39,585 nucleotides of DNA, from positions 1-39,585 of the forward strand of contig LVLI01000221.1 of NCBI GenBank assembly GCA_001687465.1, written 5' to 3'. The translations under genes and the position numbers were made by a program. Under the pieces are notes generated by a model. That model saw only the letters and a list, made by a program, of their open reading frames with translations. It had not been told where the DNA came from and did not search any database. Shown here in pieces: positions 21,505-32,973 of the stretch; within the stretch, counting starts at the first letter, position 1, and each line of letters begins with the position of its first letter. Source of the DNA: Halocafeteria seosinensis. Taxonomy: Eukaryota > Sar > Bigyra > Bicosoecida.

Positions 21505-22224
21505 CTGGGCGGCGAGCAGTCTCTCCGTATTACCATAAAAGGGACGTACAGAGGTGTCTATCCCTCTCCATTTGAGTTATTCTGCCCAGCACTCCCCTCT
21601 CAAATGCTCCGTCAGTTGCTTAACGCTGACAGGTTTTGATCCCTCTCAGGGCACACCCCAAGGTTCCCATGTACTCTCGGAACCTCGTTAGTGACGACGG
21701 TGTGCCCAATAGACTTGCACATGGCGGTGGCTAGCTGCAAAGTGTTGTGGTACGTTGTACCTTCACCGTGATACATGTACAGTAGGTATGTGCCGTAACG
21801 CCAAGATCTGTAGTGTATGTACCCTCTTGCCCCCAGAACCTCAAACTTATTAAACTTCTGGAAAGAGAGTTTCATTCCTTCTCGTCCATAATATGGTTGA
21901 AGTCATGTGTGCGTGTATATTCGTTCGAGGAGGTCTTTGTACTTGAAGTCAGTTCATCGCGGGTCTGTGAAAGTTCCCGCCCACTGGCCCAGCTGCACGA
22001 GCATTCATGCATGCATCAAACCAGTACGTGCCAGGTACGAAGGATTGATCGGCACATCCTACTATAAGGACGGCGGTGATATATATTTTATTTTTTATTT
22101 TATGTCTGCTGGCATATCATCACGCTCAGTCTTTGGTTGTAGAGTATCTACAGTATCTATCTATCTGGTTGTGAAGAAGTCAGAAAAAGGGCATCCATCG
22201 ATCGATCTTTTTAGAGGTGGTATT
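21505..22224. other. intergenic region upstream of tRNase Z
   Basis: This should include the tRNase Z promoter. It contains short simple motifs (CTAT repeats near 22158, ATCGATCGATC near 22197) and an 87-codon minus-strand ORF (21612-21875) without coding character. Nothing else was recognised. Confidence 0.5.
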
Positions 22225-25200
22225 ATGGTGGTCTCTTGGGTACAGGTCCTCGGACCTGGTTCGGCAGAAGCTCCTCCGGCATTGCTCATTGGCATGGAAC
22301 AACACAGGTACGTGTAGACATGCATGGTGTGTGTGTATCTGAACACTTCTTCACGGAGGACTCTGGTGGACAGACTCCTCATTAATTGTCCCGAGGGACT
22401 TCAGCGCATGGCCATGGAGCACCAGTCCAAGTTATCTAGAGTCTCACATGTCCTCTTTACTAACACCTGCTATGAGAGTCTGGGGGGATTACCGGGAGCA
22501 TTACTGACCTTGGCGGATGTGGGGGTCCAACACATGAGACTTCATGGTCCAGCAGGACTTGCTAAATTCATGACGTCGGCATCCTCGTTTATCTACCGCG
22601 ATAATTTCAAATTGAGTATAGCAGAACAGTACATTCACATGGCACAGTTCTCGATCAATTTGAGTGGATCTGCGAATGCCGCCCCGGCGCTACTGGACAC
22701 AGCCAAAGCGACTAAAAAGAAGAAAACAACCGGAGGAGATGACACCAGCATGGAAATTACTGTTACTTCATTTTGTGTTAGCAGCGAAGAGGATGCTCAT
22801 ACTAGATTAGGTGCTGAGGACGCTGAAACTACTGAGGATGCTGTGGCGCACCCTTTGAATGGCCTACATGTTGAAACCTCCGCTTTCACAGATCCGATGC
22901 ATCCCAAATTCACTTCCGAGAAAACCAAAGAGGAATCAATGAATGTCATTTTGCCTCGATCAACTACGCAAAAAACAGGCACTGTATTTGCAGCAGTGTC
23001 TTACTTGCTAGAATTTCCCGGCCAGCGGGGTAAGTTCTTCCCTGAGCGTGCTAGGCAGCTAGGTGTAAAGCCAGGTCCTTCGTTTGGCCAACTTACAAAA
23101 GGCATTCCGGTAACGGTCCAAGACATGGAGGGGTCAGAACGAACGGTATACCCTGAGCAATGCAAAGATGCTGATCTTCCTCCACGAAGTGTTTTGGTGC
23201 TGTGCTGTCCTACTCTGGCACATTTCCGCCATTTGACATCTTCGGAAGCCTTTAACGCTTCTCTTCACCAACTAACCAAGGATGAAGAAAGCCAAAGCTC
23301 TCAGGGCATGCATTATCATATACCTGCTGTCTTCCATTTTACTCCGCATGAAGTCATATCGACGAGTGAGTATCAAGAATGGATAGGCCGCCTGTTCGCT
23401 CCATCGACTGCCCACGTGGTCATGAACAAAGAATGTTCGGGGACACTTCCGATATACAGGGGTGCAACTTTGCAGCAAATTAGCCTCAATTTTATCAACC
23501 CGAAAGTTTTCCCGCTTCCGTTTCCGTTGAGAAAAGACAACGTCAACATGACCCGGGTAGAAGAACTGATCCAACAAAAACGAGCGGAGAAGAGTTCTGC
23601 GTCGAATGATCGGAAGCGTTTAGCAAGCGGATCCAATGAAGGGCAAATAAAACCGAGGAAAAGCTCCCGCACAAGCGCATCAAGTGGGTCCATTAGCGTT
23701 GAGAAGCAGGAGAACGCCCTCTTTGACATGACGATGCTCCAGGATACATGCTACTGTGTCAATGATGTCACAGGCAGCCCAGGAAACGCGGCAAATATGC
23801 TGATCGGGAACTCTCCTCTGCTGAAGCTACAGATAACTCCAAAGAAATCCGAAGGTTTCGACTTCACTAATGTATGGGAAAATAGTCGGATGAAGTGTGA
23901 AACGGAGAACTTTTTGGCTGATATTCTTTCGAAAGAAAAAATGGCATCACTCACCCCTATACTTCTGAAATTAAGAAAGGCAGATAATCGAGAGAACAAC
24001 CCGGCGTCTACTGTGAGTTCCAAGAGCCTTGGTTCGGCTTTAGCATCTGTGGGGCTAACCAGTGAATCTTCTGGAGTTTCGAACACCGCATCAGCGTGCT
24101 CTGCTGAGGCAGCGTCTACCGTGCCGGAATTTCCACCCACCCTCTCTTTGAGTGAACGTAGGTAAAACTCCACTCCCGTTATCTTAACTCTCTGATACTG
24201 CACTACTCATTCTTATCCCCTTACAGAAGCTGCATTGGAACCTCTAAAATTAAACCGCAATGGACACTTGAGGGCAAGAGCAGACAGTGGTACCGATGCA
24301 CTTCCCCCAGCAAGCCGCGTCGTTTTTTTGGGGACGGGGTCAGCCATGCCAAGTAAATACAGAAACGTCAGCTCTATATATTTTGAGGTGGACGGTCGGC
24401 GTGCCGTGCTGATGGATGCTGGAGAAAACACCTACGGTCAGATGTATCGACGTTTCGGTACAAAGTACGTGCTGCTTGACGAGCTGATGATTACCGTAAA
24501 TTTAGATTATTCTCCCGATGCAGGAAGACCTCGCTTGAACTTGCCAATGGCTTAACTGTAGAGCTAACGAAATTGGATACTGTTTTGCTTTCGATACGCC
24601 TTGTTTGGATCTCTCACATGCATGCTGATCATCATTTGGGATTACCTCGAGTGTTGGTTGAACGAGAACAGGTTGTTAACACTGTTCGGATGCTGGACCC
24701 CTCGTTTGAGTCCCCTCTTTCGGTTGTTGGACCTCCCCAGCTCGGATTTTGGCTAACGAATATCAAAACGGTTGTTCCAGGTGTAGGACAGCATTGGGGA
24801 TTCATCTCATGCACGCAAATCATGGAGCAGTGTAGTCGAGAGGGGAAAATGTCCGCTTGGCTGACTACGGATAACCCACCGGCAGAGCTGAAGCCGCTTT
24901 GTCGAGTATTGACTGATCTGGAAATGAGCCAGCTTGCTATTTGCCCAGTGGTGCATTGTCCGCAGGCGTATGGACTCCGGTTGGGGTATTGCTCCAAACA
25001 AAGGAGATGGTCCATTGTGTACAGTGGTGACTGCTCCCCTTGTGAATCCCTCGTGGAGCTCGGAAAGGATTGTTCATTGTTGATACATGAAGCTACCTTC
25101 GAAGACGGAATGGAGGAGGAGGCTGTGGCACGAGCCCATAGCACCGTTACCCAGGCATGCGAACAAGGGGACAAGATGAAAGCTAAAGCTATCCTTCTTA

Positions 25201-25391
25201 CTCATTTTTCGGCACGCTACCCGAAGGTTCCAGTTATCAAATCCGACGCCAAAGTGTGCGTAGCCTACGATCTTATGACTGTCCGTCCTGATCAACTGTC
25301 AAATCTTCATCGACTGCTTCCATTGCTTCACGCCTTATATGAAGAAGAGGAAGAGTCGGTAGATGAGAACCCAGAGGGTTATGCGAGGTAG
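22225..25391 (+). CDS. tRNase Z, long form (ELAC2-type)
   Basis: Exons 22225-22307, 22359-24157, 24227-24464 and 24524-25391 give 995 aa. Introns are 51, 69 and 59 nt; the second has an unusual GTAGGT donor chosen because it is the one that keeps the frame. The enzyme cuts the 3' trailer from precursor tRNAs before CCA addition, in nucleus and/or mitochondria. The C-terminal metallo-beta-lactamase half carries the active site: FLGTGSAMP, the zinc motif HMHADH at residues 738-743, YSGDCSPCESL, the HEAT motif and LTHFSARYP with the last zinc-binding His. The N-terminal half keeps the fold (VLGPGSAEAPPALL, NCPEGLQR) but lacks the histidine motif, as in other long forms. A long polar linker joins the halves. 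No clear mitochondrial presequence is visible at the chosen start. Confidence 0.93.
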
Positions 25392-25431
25392 TGAATACTC
25401 GCTATCAGTCTAATGTGGTATTTGATCATGC

Positions 25432-28400
25432 CTAGGCGCGTTTATCCTTCTTCAGCAAAACTGCTCGGAGATACGCTTGGTATCTATTTAGCGGTGTCTC
25501 GAACACCTCCTGAGCTCCAACTTTCGTCAATAGATGTCGGAGCATTTTAAAAATCCGATTGGCAGAGGAGAGTTTGCATTCAGGATGCGGAGTACCTTGC
25601 CGCATGTCATTAATAATTGCGAAGAGAAGTTTCAGAGCAGAACCCCAGCGCCCCTTCCGAAGAAGATATTCTAAATATATTACACGATTCTCCTTTCCAT
25701 CCATTTTGACAAACTCTTCCAAGAGGTCGAAATAATAGAAGAAACGATCATGTTCACTAGCGTCAGCCTCGGCCTTTAAAACGGATTCCGTTTCAAAGCA
25801 ACAGCATAAACAACACTTCCGCAAACATTGTACTATAGCATTCTTAATAGAAGACAGCTCCTCGTACGTAAGTCCTGAGGGATTTCGATCTGCTCTATCT
25901 CTGCGCTCACCCTCAGGCAGCTTTTGCGTAAGAGTGAAATACTTCAGCGTGTCCTGAACCGGGAGATTCTCGAGTATTTGGTCTGCTAACTCCCACATCT
26001 TTTGCAGGTTAGAAGCATCCTTGCTGATGGACTTCTCCAGATACTCGAGACGAACTTTTAGCAAAGGCAGCTGACGCTTCAGGAATTGTTTCACAGCGGC
26101 GGTGCGGTCTTCCGAAGTGGAACCCTCCTCTGGTTCTAGAGCGCTTGATATGATCTCATACAAGGATTCGAACGCGGTTTCATTGTTTGCCGAAAGCAGC
26201 TTTCGAAGGCTTTCGATCCCCGCCTCCCGAAGTTGTTCCCTGGCCTCTTCCTTCGGATTCTTGGACTTGCCTGCTTCGACGCCTGATCCCGCGGCCTCGC
26301 CTCCAGACTGAACAGAGGGCTCTGAAGGAAGGTATTTCGGTAGAGACGAGTACTCCAAAGGAGGAGTCTTAGACATTACCCCAATGGGGAGTACGATAGG
26401 GTATCCTGTGGGATGACAGCCTTTACCGCTTCCGCTGGAGTCTGAATTCTCATAGCGGCAAAATTTAACGTTGCCTAAAAGTGTATCCCCTGTATTCACT
26501 CCTGCTGGGAGCGCCGAAGGGCTAGGAACACCCAGCATTACCACAAGACAAGAGTGTCTCTGCAGTTTCCGTGCACTCCATGAACCGTTTGAGCCACATT
26601 TTGCGATACAGGAAGCATTGGCGGTCACCTTATTGGATGCTGCTGCAAGAGCAGCACTATCTTTCGACGAATACGCGGATATCTTGATGGGAGAAGACAG
26701 CTTTCTCGTAACAGTGAGAGGGGCGTTCGTGAAATGCTTCAGCAACGCCGAGGAAGGATGAGATAGCCGTACATCGAATCGATACTTCCTTCCGGGATAC
26801 AGCTTAATTCCTTCCATAAAGACATCAGCGGTGCCCACTGGCTCACCAACACCCCCTATCAGTACGAAATCCTCAAGCTCTGTGGAATCCCGTGGAAACG
26901 ACTGCTGCCGATTCGTGATATCGTGCACGGTAACCAAGGAGGTATCTAACATGTTATCATACAAGAGATCGAATCCATGAATCCTGTGGATACCAGCCTT
27001 AACCTCGATTGGGGAGCCATTGGGTTTCCCCGGGACCTCATATTCGTACGACAGGCATAATTCCTGGGGACATATCCACCGTTCTCTTCCCTGCCTCCCG
27101 TTGCGCAATCGGTCAAGCGGAGATGTGGAGAATGATTTGGGACAGATCGACGTTTGGCAATGAGTCAATTCACCGGCAGGGTCTATAGTGACGCGGTGAA
27201 GCTTTGACTTCAGGCATACCCGGCATGGCATCCCAGAAGAATCCAGGTAAATGGGCGAATTCAATGCGGTACAAGCTGCTTTCTCGGAGTCCAGCAATTG
27301 GGAGTTGGAAGTCCCTCCCTCGACACGAACGCCACGGAACACAACTCTAGCGTTCACGTGAGAGGTGCCAAAAGAGGACCAAAACTGACCAATGGTAATT
27401 TCCAATGTCTTACCCTCAATTATCGGTACGCGGGTGACCTGCTTTTCTCCCTTTCTCATTAGTCTGAATTCCCGAGTGGCGTTGTGCTTGCTAGACTGAT
27501 TGTGTACCGTCTGACGCAAGTGGGAAATAATTACGCTGGGACTGCTATCCGCGTGACTAGAATTCGTAGAGTCCACTGGATGGCCACCATCGTGAAGAGC
27601 GGAAGCATCCGGTTGTTGCCTATTGGTGAACCTCCCAGAACATCTCCCGAATTCATTGGTTTCTGGATCCGACATGGAGGCATTATTTAGGCTCCAGTCA
27701 GAAGGATCAAACAACCGCTCTACCACTAGTTCTGCCCAAGTGGCGCCTTCAGGGCATTCTATGAACGACCGCGAGACCTCTCCCGGACTGAATTCGTAAG
27801 GGCTTCCACCATTGCATCGGTAGTTCACTTCACCATCAATGTCCTCAAGCAAACGCGCAGAGACAGGCTTCACGATAGTGATTGGTATGGAAAACACCTG
27901 GCCCCGTCCGTCCACAGTATCAAGTTCGCCTTGGACACTGGATTCCGATTTGCAGTAGTACGCACGAATTTCAGCGTAGTGAGCTTTTCCTTCTTCCAAT
28001 TCACAAGCATTTATCCTGAATTTAAACGAACGTCCGTCACTCGACAGAACCAGGTGGTCTGGACAAGTGACCCAAGGGGCAGTGGTTTCGAGGCGTAAGT
28101 GCTTCATAAAATTCACTTTAAATTGATTTAGAGAAGACCGTTCTTCGATCTTTCCGTCATTGGTATTGTACTGATCATGCCAGGAAACCCTCACGACAGC
28201 TGTAACATCCCTATTACTAGAGGACTGCCACGGCTCCCTCCAATATACACCTCTATCATCGGAGCTCCCGTCACCACCGCCTTGATAGGGGACACGAGCA
28301 TCAAGAATAGGCTCCGAAAAAGCAATTCCGTGAGGTCCCCCAAGAGCCAAAGGATCGTCGAAATCGTAACCAACGTCAACGGTGTTGGCTCGGATGCCAA

Positions 28401-30657
28401 AAGCGTCTATTTTTCCTACGTCCTCTTGTAGCGCAGTAAAATTTGCTTCTAATTGGGCCCACGCTCCGGAAACATTGATCATACCAGCACCAGTTGTCCA
28501 GTCATCACCGGCAGGAAGGGAGCCAGCCGAGTTCACCAAAGCACGCCGGATCAACGGAGTGGTGGCTGGAAGCTGTTCCTGGATAGCCCCACTAACAAGA
28601 AGCGCTACGCACCCTGCCGCATTGGGACTACTCATACTAGTGCCTGCAGCAATAAAGAAGATACAGTAACGTTCAATCCGAAGCATCTGTACAGCAACCC
28701 GGCTTACCATTCATTAGCTGGACCCGCTTTAGAGTCCACCGAGGGACACAAGTGATTGCTCCTCCTGGAGCAGCAATCGTAACACCGCCGTAACCATCGA
28801 TGCAAGGACCCCGAGAAGACCACCCAAAGGGCATAGCAACTAATTTCATACCCGTTTGAGGATCAAATACGGTTTCCTCAGAGACTCTGTCATTTAAGGA
28901 TTCAACATCTGTCGCTTTTCCTTCGTCCTCAGCAGAATCGTCATCTTCTAAAGCGTGGTGACCAAGCTGGTTAGCATGTTTTTCAGCATTGACAGAGTAC
29001 GCAGCATGCATCATCGACGGTGTTATAATCGCAGCGACGGAGATAAGATCATCTGAGGTTCCCGCGGGTGCACCAACAGTTGTAAGTGCCGGTCCATCAT
29101 TACCCGCCGAGCTGACAAAAATTACACCATACTTTCTTAGTGCATGTTGAAGCTCTTCAATAAACCGTCCAGAATTAGGGACAGAGGCAGGTTCACCAAA
29201 ACTGAGATTGGCTACCTGACACTTGTGGTCAACAATTGCCTGAACAGCTCGCAGCAAAGCGCCACCCGTTTCCAGTGAGTCTAGTCGAGCATCCCCAATT
29301 TTTAGGGACACGATTTGAGCTCCCGGTGCCACACCATTTAGTGACGGCTGCTGCGGCCAGTGTCCTCCAATGATGCCCGCTACATGAGTACCGTGGGCTC
29401 CACAATCGGTTACAATGCTTAAAGTGCGCCCTTCGTCGTAAAAATGCACGCCATAATTGACCTGGGAATAAGAATCCATCGTTCTCCAATCTTGGGATAC
29501 TTCAAATGACGGCATCGGGGAGATTTCCCGAAAATCTCCGGTTTCGGAAGTGTCAATTCCAGCTACTAACTGATTCCCATCGTGCCAGACGATGCAGTCG
29601 AACATTGGTTCATTGTATTCAATTTTATTGTTGAGCTGCATCACACACTCAATTTCTTGCTCAAGCTCCTCTTTCGAACTTAAAGCAGAGGCTTCAGTAT
29701 CGGAAAGCTTGCTCTTGTCTTTCGCGGCTGCAATCGTAGGACACTCCTCGTGGATGGAACGAATTTGTCTGCAGTGTCTAACCAGTGCATCACAAACCAG
29801 CTTAAGATATGCTTTCGGCCAATGAAACTTACTCTTCGAGGTCTTCAACAACTCCTGTGACAGAGGAGTCGTGCGATTTCTTTTGTTCTTTCTCCAATCG
29901 CTTTTTCACAGGGGTAGGAAGTATGGCATTTCGCGCTTTAGCTCCAACGCGCCACTCCCCCGAGGGATTCACCCACCTTTCATTTAGCTTAAGCCATCGT
30001 CCCGTAACTCCTGGGAGAGTCTTCACCGTCGTCTGGCGCCCCGATTCTTCTACCGACAAGGTCTTTATGTCTTTTTCCGTATATTTTCTGGACATGTCAA
30101 CATCTCCGTCCCCGGTGCAGTCCACAATATCGACGACTTTCCGAAGTCCTTCCGAGGTGGTTTGCAGACCTGACGCACCGGGATCTGAAAGGGATTAACA
30201 CAAGACAAAGAAGGGTATTTGGTGCAGCAGCGGGACCAGGCTAGGTGCAAAGCTGGAAAGAAGATGGTCGACTCACCTACACCCGTATCCAGAACCGCAA
30301 CTGTAACTCCCCGTCCGTCATAGGTGGGATGCTGCTGGAGAAACTCAGACGCCTGCAACCAGTGTTTGATAAAGTGTCCATGTGACCATCTTGAACTCGA
30401 TAAAACACATGCGCATTTCGCAGTTCCTTGACGTACACACTATGTACGATGGAGCAAGGAAGTTGAGCAAGATACCGTTCCCCTCGGGATGCCTGACATA
30501 CCTTAGTTTCCTGCCGTGGGAGCAATCCATGCGCTGGAAACGCCGGCATAGATTGAGGTCTATCTCGCGAAGTTCGCCCTGTGGAGCCTTGTAGTCCCGA
30601 AGGTGGACTTTGATGAGCCATATTCACGCCAAGGTCCCGCTGCCGTACTTGTGACAT
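25432..30657 (-). CDS. TPP2: tripeptidyl-peptidase II
   Basis: Minus-strand exons are 30657-30502, 30352-30277, 30184-29833, 29768-28708 and 28643-25432, giving 1618 aa, longer than animal TPP2 (about 1250). It is a giant cytosolic subtilisin-like serine peptidase that releases tripeptides from the N-termini of peptides made by the proteasome. The catalytic triad is visible: Asp74 in AVLDTGV, His320 in AHGTHVAG and Ser551 in GTSMSSP, with the oxyanion Asn in SSAGNDGPA. The typical start FPAHGLLPRQET precedes the catalytic domain, and the family's DPGASGLQ follows the Asp. The long C-terminal region builds the homo-oligomer in known TPP2. Near the end (residues 1488-1497) six of ten residues are Cys. 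The gene converges on tRNase Z, with 40 nt between stops, and diverges from QCR8. Confidence 0.94.
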
Positions 30658-31079
30658 TTTCTGTTCGTTTTGGTGATCAACAAGCGAAAAACCAGACCAA
30701 AACCAACAGACAACTCTCAGAAGTCTGTCTTGCTCAGTAAATTGCAATCTAAACACACATATACCCTTTATATGCATCAAGATACGGCCCCCGTCCGCGT
30801 TGGATTCCTCCGGCCCGGGCGGAGGGCCGGGCCCGGACGAGTTATAGTGGGTCGACAAAAGACTCAGGGAACTCCATCTGGGGAATGGCGCAGGGAGCAG
30901 GGAGCATGAGGGTCATGGCGTCCATGGCTGTTCCCTCTTCACTACTAGGTTTACTACATGCATGGATTTGTAGCGTTATCGAGGGCATTCGAACCAGGTA
31001 AGTCATACGTTTCCATGATATGTTTAATGGCCATGTGTTTCATTCGTTGAAACTGTCTGCAGGCGCATAAATCGACACA
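30658..31079. promoter_or_regulatory. shared TPP2/QCR8 promoter region with a 5' UTR intron
   Basis: This 420-nt interval separates two divergent housekeeping genes. A good intron (30998-31062, GTAAGT to CTGCAG) ends 17 nt before the QCR8 ATG. Joining across it from upstream ATGs does not keep the QCR8 frame, so I place it in the 5' UTR. A GC-rich stretch near 30810-30840 has inverted CCGGGC/GCCCGG elements. Confidence 0.55.
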
Positions 31080-31352
31080 ATGGCGAAGGGCAAGGAGTTG
31101 GCCAAGAGCGCTCATCCCCATATTAAGAAGTTATGGTCGGGTTATACATTCCAGAAAGGTGTCATAGAGCAGCAGCTATCCCCGTTTGAACTAAACGTTG
31201 CCGGTGGATTGTTCAAGAACGCGTTTGAGAAGGCGAAATTTAAAGTACAAGATAATATATGGCTCGTGGGACCCCCTTTGTTGATATGGGCGGGCTCCAT
31301 TGCTTATGTTAAGAAGCTAAGAGAAGACTACCTCTTCGAACACAGGCACTAG
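31080..31352 (+). CDS. cytochrome bc1 complex subunit 8 (QCR8/UQCRQ)
   Basis: A 90-aa single-exon coding region after a 5' UTR intron. The small accessory subunit of respiratory complex III is recognised by the LSPFELN box after a short basic N-terminus, a helical amphipathic stretch, one transmembrane helix (NIWLVGPPLLIWAGSIAYV) and a charged tail ending EHRH. In known complexes it sits in the mitochondrial inner membrane next to cytochrome b and helps assembly. Length matches the family (80-100 aa). An AATAAA signal lies at 31660, about 310 nt downstream. The identification rests on overall pattern rather than a catalytic motif. Confidence 0.85.
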   Translation: MAKGKELAKSAHPHIKKLWSGYTFQKGVIEQQLSPFELNVAGGLFKNAFEKAKFKVQDNIWLVGPPLLIWAGSIAYVKKLREDYLFEHRH

Positions 31353-31796
31353 AGGTGCGTGTTTATGCATTTCAAACGCGAAGAGCGAGAGAATGGGTGC
31401 ACTTAGAGGAATGCATCCAGAGGATGACGTGGTGGAGACAGGAATGGTTAGTTCATTCTGCCACGAGAATCAAGGATAGTTGGTTGAATAGTTGACATCT
31501 GGCAGTATATTTACGAATTACCAGAAAGTGCGTATTCCTCATCCGAGTGACCACTTCGCTACTTCCACCACATACTTGCTAGCTCATACGGAACCGAAAC
31601 TGGCCTGCATTGCATACACTTCACACGTCTACTGATAACCCTAAAAATCTACAATCTGCAATAAAAAAGTTGTTTCACTAATTGTTCGCGCCCAGATAAA
31701 GATTCTACAGCGCAAGCCAACTCGATTATTGTTCGCGAAAACTTCCGGCCCGTTGACGCTCCAGCAAAACAAGGAAGCAGCAAAAGAGTATAACGA
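31353..31796. other. 3' region of QCR8
   Basis: Non-coding. It holds the likely QCR8 3' UTR with an AATAAA at 31660-31665 and the region downstream of the first H2A gene. No ORF with coding character was found. Confidence 0.55.
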
Positions 31797-31800
31797 AGGG

Positions 31801-31817
31801 GGTGTTTAAAAAACACC
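31801..31817 (-). promoter_or_regulatory. 3' hairpin after the first H2A gene
   Basis: On the plus strand the sequence is GGTGTTTAAAAAACACC, which folds into a 6-7 bp stem with an A/U loop. It lies 38 nt after the H2A stop codon. Its position, the A-rich 5' flank (AAAC in the RNA) and the C-rich 3' flank resemble the stem-loop that ends replication-dependent histone mRNAs. It is 17 nt long, against the canonical 16. Confidence 0.6.
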
Positions 31818-31855
31818 GTTTTTGACTCGAAATGCAGAGCATTTGCAAAGGCAAT

Positions 31856-32269
31856 TTAGTAGGTTTGGCTGGAGCTCTTGGCTTGCTTCTTCTGCTTCGA
31901 TTTAGGAAGCAAAACAGCGTGGATGTTCGGGAGAACACCACCACTGGCAATTGTTACTCCACTCAACAACTTGTTAAGTTCCTCATCATTTCGGACAGCC
32001 AATTGGATGTGCCGAGGAATGATTCGAGTTTTCTTGTTGTCCCGAGCAGCATTTCCAGCCAATTCCAGGATTTCAGCAGCCAAGTATTCCAGCACGGCTG
32101 CCATGTAGACCGGAGCACCAGCACCAACACGAGATGCAATGCGCATCTTACGAATGTAGCGGGCTACACGACCAACAGGGAACTGAAGACCGGCTTTGGC
32201 ACTTCGGGTGGTTCCGCTGCCTTTGGAAGTCTTGCCTTTGCCTCGGCCACCTTTGCCCTTACCAGACAT
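31856..32269 (-). CDS. histone H2A, copy 1
   Basis: An intronless 137-aa core histone H2A that pairs with H2B in the nucleosome. It shows a Gly/Lys-rich N-terminal tail, AGLQFPVGR of the alpha-1 region, the [20 protein letters not shown] helix, NDEELNKLL of the acidic patch and the [13 protein letters not shown] docking segment. The C-terminus ends SSQTY; the SQ dipeptide four residues from the end resembles H2A.X tails (SQ[ED] plus a hydrophobic or aromatic residue), although Thr replaces the acidic residue. The protein is identical to copy 2. The 3' hairpin suggests non-polyadenylated, cell-cycle-controlled mRNA, which is inference. Confidence 0.97.
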   Translation of the reverse strand: MSGKGKGGRGKGKTSKGSGTTRSAKAGLQFPVGRVARYIRKMRIASRVGAGAPVYMAAVLEYLAAEILELAGNAARDNKKTRIIPRHIQLAVRNDEELNKLLSGVTIASGGVLPNIHAVLLPKSKQKKQAKSSSQTY

Positions 32270-32271
32270 TT

Positions 32272-32913
32272 TACGCTAAAAAGGATTTCTTTAAAAGTAG
32301 AAGAATCAGAAAGGAAGGAACCTTTAGTTGTTCTCAACACGGCCTAGCTGTATGTAGTCAACTCCAACAAATTCGTCAATCTAATGTAGTGATTCATTGA
32401 AATGCTTGCGACGCTCAAAGAGTTGCCACTGACATGCTTCATTTGATACAGCCGAACCGACCCCCAGCAACGTGTTCCGTCAACTTCTTGACCGAATCCA
32501 CCGATTGTCGTGCATTATAGCATTATGCGTACTGCACAATCGGCATGTCGAATGCCACTGTCTGCGGGACAACCTGTGGGTCTGATGTAGTGGCTTAAAC
32601 CTCTGTGGTGATGAGTGTAGCAATTTGCTGCCAGCAAAGAGTGTTTGCCATTAAGTTGGCTCCACACAAAACGTATGGGTCGGATTCAGAGTCTGAATTT
32701 CAGACTAATTGCCAGAAGAGTGGAAACCAAACAATGAAACTTTACCATCAATATACGCACGGATTAATTAGTTTATCTATTTTACTGCCCTGCAGTACCA
32801 TAGGCTCCCAAAATACATCGCTGCGTTCTCCCGCATTTCAAATTCAAACGAAGCTGGGCGGCAGACATCACGACGCCCTACATGGAAAGTACATTGAATT
32901 TATCGTAGAGAGT
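32272..32913. other. spacer between the H2A copies
   Basis: About 640 bases with no supported gene. It should contain the promoter of H2A copy 1, whose upstream sequence differs completely from that of copy 2. Confidence 0.6.
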
Positions 32914-32917
32914 TGGG

Positions 32918-32934
32918 GGTGTTTAAAAAACACC
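32918..32934 (-). promoter_or_regulatory. 3' hairpin after the second H2A gene
   Basis: The same 17-nt palindrome as at 31801-31817, 39 nt after the stop codon of copy 2. The sequence between hairpin and stop differs from copy 1 at only a few positions, including a one-base length difference. Confidence 0.6.
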
Positions 32935-32973
32935 GTTTGATGACTCGAAATGCAGAGCATTTTCAAAGACAAT

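Noticed and set aside
21612-21875. 87-codon minus-strand ORF with an ATG
   Set aside because: Composition is not protein-like, no domain, and it lies in a likely promoter region.
30985-31000. Minus-strand GGTTCGAATGC resembling a tRNA B box
   Set aside because: No acceptor stem or A box; it overlaps the 5' UTR intron donor of QCR8.
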